A DNA stretch of 23,251 bases, taken from IMG/VR virus record IMGVR_UViG_3300035670_001276, positions 1 through 23,251 of that record; one strand, given 5' to 3'. Source of the stretch: a virus. The position numbers and the translations under genes are program-made. Each line of letters starts with the position of its first letter. Within the stretch, counting starts at the first letter, position 1. Shown piece after piece: positions 14,344-19,880 of the stretch. The notes below the pieces were generated by a model that did not search any database, was not told where the DNA came from, and saw only the letters and a list, made by a program, of their open reading frames with translations.

Positions 14344-14734
14344 AACTTCTATTATTTTTAAATATCGCACTTAATACTATACTTGCAACTTTAAAATTAT
14401 GCTCCATAAAGTGATTGGCTAATCCATAGGCTGTAGTACCAATGTCTTCATAATAAGACTCACTTGGCCATCGCTGTCGTTTGAGAGGATAACTGTGTAT
14501 AAGTAAACACTCATCCGCTATATTAATAAATTGTTGTTCATTCAAACTACCGGCGGCCTGTAGAATCGAAATCGCTACAGGCTTAACACCTATATCCACA
14601 CGTTCAAAATTCTTTGCCAACAGATGCACAATATAAGCCTCTGTATTATGCGCCAAATTTATCGATGTGGATTTCTCACTTTCTATTACTAAGTCGTAAC
14701 ATGATTTAACGTAGTCTAACCAATATTTACTCAT
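14342..14734 (-). CDS. Hypothetical 130-aa helical protein
   Basis: The ATG at 14734 is chosen; a TTG ten codons upstream is possible. The protein begins MSKYWLDYVKSCYDLVIESE, is almost entirely alpha-helical and contains VDIGVKPVAISILQAAGSL. No domain is recognised. It is downstream of the HNH gene and ends at the terminator. Confidence 0.72.
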   Translation of the reverse strand: MSKYWLDYVKSCYDLVIESEKSTSINLAHNTEAYIVHLLAKNFERVDIGVKPVAISILQAAGSLNEQQFINIADECLLIHSYPLKRQRWPSESYYEDIGTTAYGLANHFMEHNFKVASIVLSAIFKNNRS

Positions 14735-14766
14735 GTAGGTATTTATTAGTTGACTACGGATCAAAA

Positions 14767-15327
14767 CTAATTAAGCAATATTCTACTATGTTTTGGAACA
14801 CCTGTTAGGAGATATTCCATCTGACATCCAAGAATATTTCTGTTTTGTAATATCATATTCTCGCTGTGCGACGGAACATATGGAGCATACAGTAGTTCCA
14901 TTTTTGCTTCTTTTAGTGTTTTGCTGCCTTTTCTGCTATTGCAAGAACGACATGCAGTTACGACATTCATCCAAACATTTTCACCACCACGACTTTTAGG
15001 AACAATATGATCACGACTTAGATCATGAAAATTTGAAAAGAAATTGCCGCAGTATGCACATACATAACGGTCTCTACCGAACAGAGTTTTGTTACTCAGT
15101 GCAACGGTTGAATGTTTGTGAGGATTAAAACCATGTCCTTTAATAGCAAGTATGCTAGGTGATTCAATATAACTTACTGTACCATCACGTTGAATGCCAC
15201 CACGATATCGTGCCACTATGGGCCCTAAGGACCATGCAACACTGTTTGTTGCTAAGTAAGTAATAGCATCGTCTGGCGAAATCCACTGCCGTGGCGTACC
15301 GTTAACATCTAATGCTAGAATTGACAT
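14767..15327 (-). CDS. HNH endonuclease-like protein
   Basis: A 186-aa protein. The C-terminal half holds an HNH zinc domain: FGRDRYVCAYCG (first Cys pair near 90), the catalytic LSRDHIVPKSRGG (His ~108), NVVTACRSCNSRKGSKT (second Cys pair and Asn). The N-terminal ~85 residues are a separate beta-rich region. The start at 15327 follows TAGGAG. It may be a phage DNA-processing nuclease or a mobile one. A -10 TATAAT lies upstream without a clear -35. Confidence 0.88.
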   Translation of the reverse strand: MSILALDVNGTPRQWISPDDAITYLATNSVAWSLGPIVARYRGGIQRDGTVSYIESPSILAIKGHGFNPHKHSTVALSNKTLFGRDRYVCAYCGNFFSNFHDLSRDHIVPKSRGGENVWMNVVTACRSCNSRKGSKTLKEAKMELLYAPYVPSHSENMILQNRNILGCQMEYLLTGVPKHSRILLN

Positions 15328-15381
15328 GATTTACTCCTAAATTGATTTTTTACATTATAACATATTTATAGTTTGTAAGAT

Positions 15382-15471
15382 TGGCGGAGGATAACAGAAT
15401 CGAACTGTCGGCCCTATTTAGGTGCCGGTACGGTATTCAAAGCCGCTTATTCACCATGAATACTATCCTCC
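15382..15471 (-). tRNA. tRNA-Ser(TGA)
   Basis: Acceptor GGAGGAT/ATCCTCC, G73, CCA encoded. The anticodon loop TTTGAAT reads TGA, and a long variable arm is present as expected for Ser. Confidence 0.9.
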
Positions 15472-15477
15472 TTAATT

Positions 15478-15551
15478 TGGCAGGGGATGAGGGAGTCGAA
15501 CCCCCAACGCAGGAATCAAAATCCAGTGTTATACCATTTAACTAATCCCCA
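15478..15551 (-). tRNA. tRNA-Gln(TTG)
   Basis: Anticodon loop TTTTGAT (TTG). The 5' end TGGGGAT resembles bacterial tRNA-Gln. Position 1-72 is a T-T mismatch. G73 and CCA are encoded. Confidence 0.9.
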
Positions 15552-15562
15552 ACAGAAACTCT

Positions 15563-15637
15563 TGGTGCTGATAGCAGGATTTGAACCTGCGACCTCTTTC
15601 TTACCAAGAAAGCTCACTACCACTGTGATATATCAGC
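15563..15637 (-). tRNA. tRNA-Thr(GGT)
   Basis: Acceptor GCTGATA/TATCAGC, anticodon arm CTTTC-TTGGTAA-GAAAG, T-loop TTCAAAT, A73 and encoded CCA. Confidence 0.93.
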
Positions 15638-15646
15638 AATTATATT

Positions 15647-15722
15647 TGGTGCCGCCACTCTGAATCGAACAGAGTCTTTTGGTTCTTCAGACCAACGTAC
15701 ACACCAGTTATACCATAGCGGC
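15647..15722 (-). tRNA. tRNA-Phe(GAA)
   Basis: Acceptor GCCGCTA/TGGCGGC, anticodon arm TTGGT-CTGAAGA-ACCAA, A73 and encoded CCA. A second, permuted Phe-like unit lies at 17255-17372. Confidence 0.92.
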
Positions 15723-15731
15723 TATTAATTT

Positions 15732-15806
15732 TGGTGCCTAGTGCTGGGATCGAACCAGCGGCCAACGCCTTATCAAGACGCTGCTCTACCTCTGAGCTAA
15801 CCAGGC
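15732..15806 (-). tRNA. tRNA-Ile(GAT)
   Basis: Acceptor GCCTGGT/ACTAGGC, D-arm GCTC/GAGC, anticodon arm GCGTC-TTGATAA-GGCGT, A73 and encoded CCA. The permuted element at 17047-17159 duplicates this anticodon. Confidence 0.94.
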
Positions 15807-15809
15807 TTT

Positions 15810-15953
15810 AATCTAATATATTCTAACACCTAGTGAACCAGAATGAGAATCAAGAAGTAGGGTTCAAACTACCGCCCAATTATTACCACGGGGTTTCTGC
15901 TTTGCTCCGCAGTCCCGCGCAGTCATTCTCTAAGTGTCAGAATATATTAGATT
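15810..15953 (-). ncRNA. 144-nt structured RNA filling a tRNA spacer
   Basis: The ends form a 24-bp helix with two mismatches (15953-15930 with 15833-15810), then a 7-bp helix AGAATGA/TCATTCT with GGTTCA bulged on the 3' side. The interior holds GCGGG...CCCCGT enclosing ACTGC-GGAGCAAA-GCAG, and a GTAG-TTTGAACC-CTAC hairpin. It starts right after the CCA of the Met tRNA and ends 3 nt before the Ile tRNA, so tRNA processing would release it intact. It has no match I recognise, and the family motif ACAGCAA is absent. Confidence 0.7.
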
Positions 15954-16030
15954 GGTAGTGACGGTTGGAATCGAACCAACACCATTCCGACTTATGAGGC
16001 CGGCGTACACACCACTTATACTACGTCACC
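15954..16030 (-). tRNA. tRNA with CAT anticodon (Met or Ile2)
   Basis: Acceptor GGTGACG/CGTCACT, anticodon arm CCGGC-CTCATAA-GTCGG, T-loop TTCGATT, A73 and encoded CCA. Its 5' end contains the stop codon of the 47-aa gene. Confidence 0.92.
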
Positions 16031-16169
16031 AATCATTATTACGTTGCTTGTCCAACTTACGTTGGGCTTTGTTAGTCTTACGATGAACACCAGCACGCCG
16101 AAACAGTGCCAGAGCCACCAGGGGATTACGTTCACGAACACGTTGAACACGCACAGTTTCAGTCTTCAT
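16026..16169 (-). CDS. Hypothetical 47-aa very basic protein
   Basis: The start at 16169 follows GGAGA at a 7-nt spacing, and the stop TGA lies inside the following tRNA. The sequence (MKTETVRVQRVRERNPLVAL...) is about one quarter Arg plus Lys, which suggests nucleic-acid binding. Own promoter at 16193-16221. No family is recognised. Confidence 0.72.
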   Translation of the reverse strand: MKTETVRVQRVRERNPLVALALFRRAGVHRKTNKAQRKLDKQRNNDW

Positions 16170-16192
16170 TTCAATATCTCCAACAGAATGCT

Positions 16193-16221
16193 AGTATAAC
16201 AACATCTGTAATTTTTGTCAA
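16193..16221 (-). promoter_or_regulatory. Promoter of the 47-aa gene and the tRNA block downstream
   Basis: TTGACA (16221-16216), 17 nt, TATACT (16198-16193). It probably reads through the tRNAs down to 15382. Confidence 0.85.
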
Positions 16222-16464
16222 CTATTTATCTTCAACTCCGAAATGTCGATACAAAACTCCTCTCACCCACATACCATCCTCAGCACCATCATCTAGTTGT
16301 GACGCACATTCCCGAACAATCAACTCGGCGAACTTTAGATCTCTGGCTTTGAGAATCTTAGCCTCCCAAGTCAACCCGTCGACAATCCCACTGTAATAGT
16401 CAACTGTGTCTTCTGCATGGGTTGATGCTTGATTTGCAATTTCTCTGATTCGTTGTTCGTTCAT
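16222..16464 (-). CDS. Small phage protein, FAEL-x-x-REC family member 1
   Basis: An 80-aa protein starting at ATG 16464, 7 nt after GGAG. MNEQRIREIANQA at the start and KFAELIVRECASQL near the middle are shared with the next gene upstream (FAELLLREC), so the two are tandem paralogues. Proteins of this type are widespread in phages but, to my knowledge, without a known function. Confidence 0.78.
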   Translation of the reverse strand: MNEQRIREIANQASTHAEDTVDYYSGIVDGLTWEAKILKARDLKFAELIVRECASQLDDGAEDGMWVRGVLYRHFGVEDK

Positions 16465-16465
16465 T

Positions 16466-16657
16466 TCAAACTCCAAAAGTTTCTTTGATTTCTTTGATGG
16501 AATTCACAATCACAGGATGTTCATTTCGGCTCTCTAGTATTTGAACACATTCCCGAAGAAGCAGTTCGGCGAACTTTTCCAGTTCCTGACTAGAAATTAG
16601 AAAGTTAGGTCCAGTTAGTCCCTGCTGTTCAGCAAGTTGTCTAATCCGTTCATTCAT
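16466..16657 (-). CDS. Small phage protein, FAEL-x-x-REC family member 2
   Basis: A 63-aa protein beginning MNERIRQLAEQQGL, with EKFAELLLRECVQILESR near the middle. GGAG lies 7 nt before the ATG. It is a shorter paralogue of the adjacent 16222-16464 protein, and the two genes are spaced by one base. Confidence 0.78.
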   Translation of the reverse strand: MNERIRQLAEQQGLTGPNFLISSQELEKFAELLLRECVQILESRNEHPVIVNSIKEIKETFGV

Positions 16658-16676
16658 TTCAGACTCCGTTGATTGG

Positions 16677-16883
16677 TTATTCGTAATCTACATACTCGAT
16701 TTGATCGTAGGCGTCAACCACTTGCCCCAATTCAGACTCTACTACACCGTAACCTTCACGCCACTTGTTCTTATAACCTTCGTAGGACTTGATCCACGAA
16801 ACCGCTTCCTCACGGGAAGCATGTACGCCGAAGAACTCGAAACCTTCGTACTGTTCGTAAGACAAAACCGAATAAACCTTCAT
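16677..16883 (-). CDS. Hypothetical 68-aa protein
   Basis: The protein begins MKVYSVLSYEQYEGFEFFGVHASREEA and is acidic and aromatic-rich, a pattern frequent in small phage proteins with a beta-hairpin followed by a helix. The start has AGGAG upstream. It is driven by cassette family B copy 3 and leads the two FAEL paralogues. Confidence 0.78.
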   Translation of the reverse strand: MKVYSVLSYEQYEGFEFFGVHASREEAVSWIKSYEGYKNKWREGYGVVESELGQVVDAYDQIEYVDYE

Positions 16884-16912
16884 CTTTTACTCCTGTTTTC
16901 TAACTTGAATAC

Positions 16913-16941
16913 AGTATAACAGTGATCCGATTTATTGTCAA
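16913..16941 (-). promoter_or_regulatory. Promoter, cassette family B copy 3
   Basis: TTGACA (16941-16936), 17 nt, TATACT (16918-16913), with the same GTATTCAAGTTAG leader as the copies at 707 and 1633, about 15 kb away. Confidence 0.86.
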
Positions 16942-16949
16942 CTATTGTT

Positions 16950-17034
16950 TGGTGCCCCCCATGGGATTCGAACCCACACACCTTTCGATACCAGAACCTA
17001 AATCTGGCGCGGCTACCAATTTCGCCAAAGGGGC
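16950..17034 (-). tRNA. tRNA-Leu(TAG)
   Basis: Acceptor GCCCCTT/GGGGGGC, anticodon arm CCAGA-TTTAGGT-TCTGG, long variable arm, encoded CCA. Confidence 0.92.
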
Positions 17035-17046
17035 AAATTACATAAC

Positions 17047-17159
17047 AGGATACATTTTTAGTGCTCTACCAATTGAGCTAATTACCCATACGGATAACAC
17101 AGGATTCGAACCTGCAACCACTCCTTTATCAGAGGAAAAAGTTTTGCTGTGAGTATCCT
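17047..17159 (-). ncRNA. Y-like family element A: permuted, closed tRNA-Ile(GAT) mimic
   Basis: AGGATAC (17159-17153) pairs with GTATCCT (17053-17047) and TCACAGCAAAAC follows the 5' strand. Then come, in order: anticodon arm TTCCT-CTGATAA-AGGAG (GAT), variable TGGTT, T-arm GCAGG-TTCGAAT-CCTGT, acceptor 3' strand GTTATCC, loop GTAT, acceptor 5' strand GGGTAAT, TA, D-arm GCTC-AATTGGTA-GAGC. All tRNA parts are present, but the 3' half precedes the 5' half and the acceptor is closed by a 4-nt loop without CCA. A normal Ile(GAT) tRNA exists at 15732-15806. This could be a non-chargeable mimic or a permuted precursor. Confidence 0.88.
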
Positions 17160-17165
17160 AAACTT

Positions 17166-17239
17166 TGGATCCGGTGGAGGGAATCGGACCCCCGTCTCGA
17201 ATTTTGGAGATTCTTATAATGCCATTATACTACACCGGA
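17166..17239 (-). tRNA. tRNA-Trp(CCA)
   Basis: Acceptor TCCGGTG/CACCGGA, anticodon loop CTCCAAA (CCA), T-loop TCCGATT, encoded CCA. Position 73 is T rather than the usual G of bacterial tRNA-Trp. Confidence 0.88.
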
Positions 17240-17254
17240 ACTGAATTTTTCAAC

Positions 17255-17372
17255 AGGATGCATTTACTTTTTGCCGGACATGCTATCCATTACACCAACT
17301 CATTACTGAGTCAAGGAATCGAACCTCATCCTTCTGGTTTTCACCGTAAATTAAAATTGCTGTTAGCATCCT
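17255..17372 (-). ncRNA. Y-like family element B: permuted, closed tRNA mimic (Phe-like)
   Basis: AGGATGC (17372-17366) pairs with GCATCCT (17261-17255); TAACAGCAA follows. An inner helix ATTTAC/GTAAAT abuts it. Then come GGTGAAAACC (GAA anticodon if U33 is as read, but the stem is short), T-arm TGAGG-TTCGATT-CCTTG, ACTCA-GTAA-TGAGT as a closed acceptor-like hairpin, and D-arm GTGT-AATGGATA-GCAT. The order is permuted as in element A and the closing GTAA loop has the GNRA form. No CCA is encoded. The anticodon assignment is tentative. Confidence 0.82.
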
Positions 17373-17380
17373 AACATTTT

Positions 17381-17454
17381 TGGAGCATCTGTCCGGTATC
17401 GAACCGGATTCCTCACATTGGCAATGTGAAATAATACCTTTATACTACAAATGC
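17381..17454 (-). tRNA. tRNA-Gly(GCC)
   Basis: Acceptor GCATTTG/CAGATGC, anticodon arm TCACA-TTGCCAA-TGTGA, T-arm TCCGG-TTCGATA-CCGGA, T73, encoded CCA. Confidence 0.92.
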
Positions 17455-17467
17455 TAATTACATTATT

Positions 17468-17541
17468 TGGGGCGAAATCGGGAATCTAACCCTGCCTAAC
17501 TATTTCACAGATAGTCGTGCGAACACTACACTAATCTCGCC
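17468..17541 (-). tRNA. tRNA-His(GTG)
   Basis: Anticodon arm ACTAT-CTGTGAA-ATAGT. The acceptor GCGAGAT/ATTTCGC is extended by G-1 opposite C73, the His identity feature. CCA is encoded. The T-stem is irregular. The 42 nt after it (17542-17583) hold no recognisable gene. Confidence 0.9.
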
Positions 17542-17583
17542 ATTTGGGTTCGGCCACACCTAAGTAGTCTACATTCTAAAAAC

Positions 17584-17644
17584 AGGATACATTTTTACTG
17601 GTTAGATTACAAGTCTAGTGTATAAAATTTGCTGTTAGTATCCT
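17584..17644 (-). ncRNA. Y-like family element with Thr(TGT) anticodon arm only
   Basis: AGGATAC (17644-17638) pairs with GTATCCT (17590-17584). TAACAGCAA follows, then an A/T-rich inner helix ATTTTA/TAAAAAT with one bulge. The apex is CTAGA-CTTGTAA-TCTAA, a canonical anticodon loop (C32, U33, UGU, A37, A38) with four pairs. D-arm, T-arm and CCA are absent. It lies 5 nt after the CCA of tRNA-Leu(TAA). A normal Thr(TGT) tRNA exists at 18691. Confidence 0.85.
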
Positions 17645-17649
17645 ATGTT

Positions 17650-17739
17650 TGGTGCCCGGGACCGGAGTCGAACCGGTACGCCCCTTTCGGAAGCATCGGA
17701 TTTTAAGTCCGAGGTGTCTACCAATTTCACCACCCGGGC
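17650..17739 (-). tRNA. tRNA-Leu(TAA)
   Basis: Acceptor GCCCGGG/CCCGGGC, anticodon arm CGGA-CTTAAAA-TCCG, long variable arm, A73 and encoded CCA. Confidence 0.94.
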
Positions 17740-17750
17740 AATACTCAGTA

Positions 17751-18398
17751 TTATACAGACAATTTCTTATCTGTCAACACTTTTTTGTCTTCTTTTATCT
17801 TTTCTACCAACCTACGTTTTACCATATTCTTCAACCCTGGTTCACACGCTAGTGCTTCCGGTACTAACCGATTTCGTACTCGACTACGAAGACTAAAATC
17901 AACATCATGATTGCCTGGATCTTCCCACCAAGACAAACCACGATATCTACAATATTCTTCTAATTTACACTTATCAGTCAACAGAAATGGACGAAACACA
18001 TTGCGATTACGATGTGGCATATATTCACCACGACCACGCAAACAAGTCATCAAATACCATTCCACCGCATCGTCAAGTGTATGCCCAGTAGCAACAGCAG
18101 TATCAAAACTGTGAAACCAACTATACCTAGCATCTCGCCATTTTTCTTCTTTGTTGCCATGATCTTGCTCTCCAGTTTGATAACTGGTGATCAAACGAAC
18201 ACCTAACGTGTTAGAAAGTTCTACGACAGTATCTAACTCATATTTATGAGCATGATCCGCATGACTGAAATGCAACAGTGTTACCGTACGCCATTCACTA
18301 AGAACGGCGGCTGTAGCAACACTATCAACACCACCACTACATGCAACATATAGTGTTTCAGGTACTGATTCTGTGTATGTCCAAGTATAGCGTTTCAT
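17751..18398 (-). CDS. tilS: tRNA(Ile)-lysidine synthase (short form)
   Basis: A 215-aa PP-loop enzyme. SGGVDS at 21-26 binds ATP, ATGHTLDDAVEWYLM matches the conserved GH-x-x-DD block, and WWEDPGNHDVDFSLRSRVRNRLVPEAL is the characteristic TilS motif. It converts C34 of CAU-anticodon tRNA-Ile to lysidine so that it reads AUA. The C-terminal tRNA-recognition domains of long TilS proteins are missing, as in shorter family members. It starts 10 nt after a CAT tRNA (18409-18486) and lies inside the tRNA array, which contains four CAT tRNAs. No Shine-Dalgarno is visible. Confidence 0.93.
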   Translation of the reverse strand: MKRYTWTYTESVPETLYVACSGGVDSVATAAVLSEWRTVTLLHFSHADHAHKYELDTVVELSNTLGVRLITSYQTGEQDHGNKEEKWRDARYSWFHSFDTAVATGHTLDDAVEWYLMTCLRGRGEYMPHRNRNVFRPFLLTDKCKLEEYCRYRGLSWWEDPGNHDVDFSLRSRVRNRLVPEALACEPGLKNMVKRRLVEKIKEDKKVLTDKKLSV

Positions 18399-18408
18399 GA
18401 TTTTAAAA

Positions 18409-18486
18409 TGGTGCGTGGTTCGGGATTCGAACCCGATATCTATGGATTATGAGTCCATTGCTTATAACCACTTAAGCTTCCCACGC
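18409..18486 (-). tRNA. tRNA with CAT anticodon, adjacent to tilS
   Basis: Acceptor GCGTGGG/ACCACGC, anticodon arm ATGGA-CTCATAA-TCCAT, T-arm TCGGG-TTCGAAT-CCCGA, A73 and encoded CCA. Linkage to tilS makes it the best positional candidate for Ile2, but identity is unproven. Confidence 0.93.
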
Positions 18487-18507
18487 ATCTTTTCTTAACT
18501 TACATGC

Positions 18508-18536
18508 ATTATAGCAACAACACTCGATGTTGTCAA
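18508..18536 (-). promoter_or_regulatory. Promoter of the CAT tRNA-tilS unit
   Basis: TTGACA (18536-18531), 17 nt, perfect TATAAT (18513-18508). Confidence 0.88.
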
Positions 18537-18543
18537 ACGTTTT

Positions 18544-18619
18544 TGGAGCGGGAGGCGAGGTTCGAACTCGTCTATTTCAGTTTGGAAGACTGACGTGTAA
18601 CCGTAAACACTTCACCCGC
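18544..18619 (-). tRNA. tRNA-Gly(TCC)
   Basis: Acceptor GCGGGTG/CTCCCGC with one mismatch, anticodon arm TCAGT-CTTCCAA-ACTGA, T73, encoded CCA. Confidence 0.92.
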
Positions 18620-18630
18620 AATGTTTTATC

Positions 18631-18685
18631 AGAATACTTTAGGAGTTGAACCTATTTAATCCAAGGGTTTTGCTGTAAGTATTCT
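18631..18685 (-). ncRNA. Y-like family element with a T-arm-like hairpin only
   Basis: AGAATACTT (18685-18677) pairs over 9 bp with AAGTATTCT (18639-18631); ACAGCAA follows. The apex contains TAGG-TTCAACT-CCTA, whose loop fits the TTCRANY consensus of a T-loop. I could not fit a canonical anticodon arm or D-arm. It lies 5 nt after the CCA of tRNA-Thr(TGT). Confidence 0.78.
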
Positions 18686-18690
18686 ATGTT

Positions 18691-18765
18691 TGGTGCCGAA
18701 TGTCTGATTCGAACAGACGACCTATCGCTTACAAGGCGATTGCACTACCACTGTGCTAATTCGGC
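18691..18765 (-). tRNA. tRNA-Thr(TGT)
   Basis: Acceptor GCCGAAT/ATTCGGC, anticodon arm ATCGC-CTTGTAA-GCGAT, T-loop TTCGAAT, A73 and encoded CCA. Confidence 0.94.
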
Positions 18766-18774
18766 GAAATTCTT

Positions 18775-18865
18775 TGGCCGAGAGTCAGGGAGTCGAACCC
18801 TGTGACCGTTGTTTAGACGATCTACGGATTAGCAATCCGCTGCATTACCATCCTGCCCACTCTCG
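18775..18865 (-). tRNA. tRNA-Ser(GCT)
   Basis: Acceptor CGAGAGT/ACTCTCG, anticodon arm GCGGA-TTGCTAA-TCCGT, long variable arm, G73 and encoded CCA. Confidence 0.94.
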
Positions 18866-18874
18866 TTTTTTATC

Positions 18875-18936
18875 AGAATGCATTATTACTTAGTCAAATT
18901 AGCAGTTTGATGTAAAATTTTTGCTGTTAGCATTCT
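18875..18936 (-). ncRNA. Y-like family element with Ser(GCT) anticodon arm only
   Basis: AGAATGC (18936-18930) pairs with GCATTCT (18881-18875). TAACAGCAA follows, then an inner helix ATTTTAC/GTAATAAT with one bulge. The apex is TCAAA-CTGCTAA-TTTGA, a perfect 5-bp anticodon arm with C32, U33, GCU, A37, A38. There is no D-arm, T-arm or CCA. It lies just upstream, in transcription order, of the normal tRNA-Ser(GCT). Confidence 0.87.
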
Positions 18937-18941
18937 ATTAT

Positions 18942-19016
18942 TGGCCCGGCGTAGAGGAATCGAACCTCTATTTAGGGTTTAGAAGACCCTTGTTCTATCC
19001 GTTGAACTAACGCCAG
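18942..19016 (-). tRNA. tRNA-Arg(TCT)
   Basis: Acceptor CTGGCGT/ACGCCGG, anticodon arm AGGGT-CTTCTAA-ACCCT, G73, encoded CCA. The 128-nt spacer on its 5' side (19017-19144) has no clear gene but contains two small hairpins built on TATCGTAGATA. Confidence 0.93.
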
Positions 19017-19144
19017 AAAATCTGTTCATTGGCATTACGATCTTTAGCCGTATCTTTATCGTAGATACCGAATAGATTATCGTAGATAACCCGTTTGACA
19101 CGCCTGACATTATTTTAATTTTATATCAGGATTTGAAATGTTCT

Positions 19145-19218
19145 TGGTAGGCCTGGAGGGTACCGACCCCTCTTCTACGGATTAAAAGTCCGTTGCTTCA
19201 CCTTAAAGCTTCAAGCCC
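19145..19218 (-). tRNA. tRNA-Lys(TTT)
   Basis: Acceptor GGGCTTG/CAGGCCT, anticodon arm ACGGA-CTTTTAA-TCCGT, A73, encoded CCA. The T-loop TCGGTAC is unusual. Confidence 0.9.
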
Positions 19219-19244
19219 AATCACTAATCAATCACTATGCATCT

Positions 19245-19273
19245 ACTATAACAGTAGAATAATTATTTGTCAA
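19245..19273 (-). promoter_or_regulatory. Promoter of the Lys...Met tRNA block
   Basis: TTGACA (19273-19268), 17 nt, TATAGT (19250-19245). Confidence 0.87.
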
Positions 19274-19274
19274 G

Positions 19275-19353
19275 TGGTCCGAGTAGAGAGATTCGAACTC
19301 CCGATTTTCTGCTCCCAAAGCAGACGACTTAAACCTGACTAGCCTATACTCGG
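19275..19353 (-). tRNA. tRNA-Pro(TGG)
   Basis: Acceptor CCGAGTA/TACTCGG, anticodon arm TCTGC-TTTGGGA-GCAGA with G37 as usual for Pro, A73 and encoded CCA. The D-arm is large. Confidence 0.9.
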
Positions 19354-19362
19354 ATTTATTAC

Positions 19363-19437
19363 TGGTACTCCGTACGAGAATCGAACTCGTTTCTCCACCT
19401 TGAAAGGGTAGCGACCTAACCAGTAGTCGAACGGAGC
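19363..19437 (-). tRNA. tRNA-Glu(TTC)
   Basis: Acceptor GCTCCGT/ACGGAGT, anticodon arm CTACC-CTTTCAA-GGTGG, A73 and encoded CCA. Confidence 0.92.
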
Positions 19438-19449
19438 AAAAATATTTTG

Positions 19450-19527
19450 TGGTCTGGGTAGCAGGATTTGAACCTGCAGCCTCCGAGTTCCAAGCCCGGC
19501 CGTCTACCAAGTTGACAATATACCCAG
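19450..19527 (-). tRNA. Second tRNA with TGG anticodon (Pro)
   Basis: Acceptor CTGGGTA/TACCCAG, anticodon arm CCGGG-CTTGGAA-CTCGG, T-loop TTCAAAT, A73 and encoded CCA. Position 37 is A instead of the G normally found in Pro tRNAs, so its charging identity is less certain than for 19275-19353. Confidence 0.85.
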
Positions 19528-19541
19528 AATGTATTTCTTAT

Positions 19542-19615
19542 TGGTACCTCGTGACAGAATCGAACTGCCGTATTCGCTGTGTAAAAGCGACATTCTACCA
19601 TTAAATTAACGAGGC
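19542..19615 (-). tRNA. tRNA-Val(TAC)
   Basis: Acceptor GCCTCGT/ACGAGGT, anticodon arm TCGCT-TTTACAC-AGCGA, T-arm GGCAG-TTCGATT-CTGTC, A73 and encoded CCA. Confidence 0.93.
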
Positions 19616-19618
19616 CGT

Positions 19619-19861
19619 GATAATTAGTAGTGTTGTCATGTTATGGACAATAATAACCCTATTGTCGTTTGCTTTTAACGATGTCAACTTATACAAGGGC
19701 ACCGGCCGATGCTGATCTTGTTTTCGTTACGAACATACAGGCATGACCCATATACTCTGACATCAACTTTTCCGCATCTTAAGGTCGACGTCCGACACGG
19801 ATAAGAAAGTGCATTAGCCTGGTGAACACAGGCTTTTTCCATAACAACACTACTAATTATC
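19619..19861 (-). ncRNA. 243-nt structured RNA with an 18-bp terminal helix
   Basis: The first and last 18 nt (19861-19844 and 19636-19619) are perfectly complementary, and TTATGG/CCATAA extends the helix after a 4-nt bulge. Inside are clear hairpins, GACAATA-GGGTTAT-TATTGTC and TCGTT-AAAAGC-AAACGA, and GC-rich segments that should form a multibranched core. No convincing ORF exists. A consensus promoter starts just upstream, and tRNA-Val begins 4 nt after the end. It does not show RNase P, group I or 6S hallmarks that I can see. Confidence 0.72.
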
Positions 19862-19880
19862 AACTGTTTTAAAGAACTGA

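Noticed and set aside
15880-15900. Similarity of GTGGTAAT in the 144-nt RNA to the 16S rRNA 530 loop
   Set aside because: Only a few bases match and the flanks differ; chance is likely.
17047-17159. Ordinary tRNA-Ile missing its D-arm
   Set aside because: The missing D-arm and acceptor 5' strand are found directly downstream and pair with the 3' acceptor strand, so a permuted tRNA explains all parts.
17047-17372. Group I intron or archaeal-type bulge-helix-bulge tRNA intron
   Set aside because: The extra sequence is far too short for a group I core, and no bulge-helix-bulge signature or splicing endonuclease gene is seen.
19235-19601. Minus-strand frames of 61-91 codons across the Pro, Glu and Val tRNAs
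   Set aside because: They are accidental frames through tRNA genes.
19619-19861. RNase P RNA, 6S RNA or GOLLD/ROOL
   Set aside because: None of their conserved cores is visible and the length does not fit GOLLD or ROOL.
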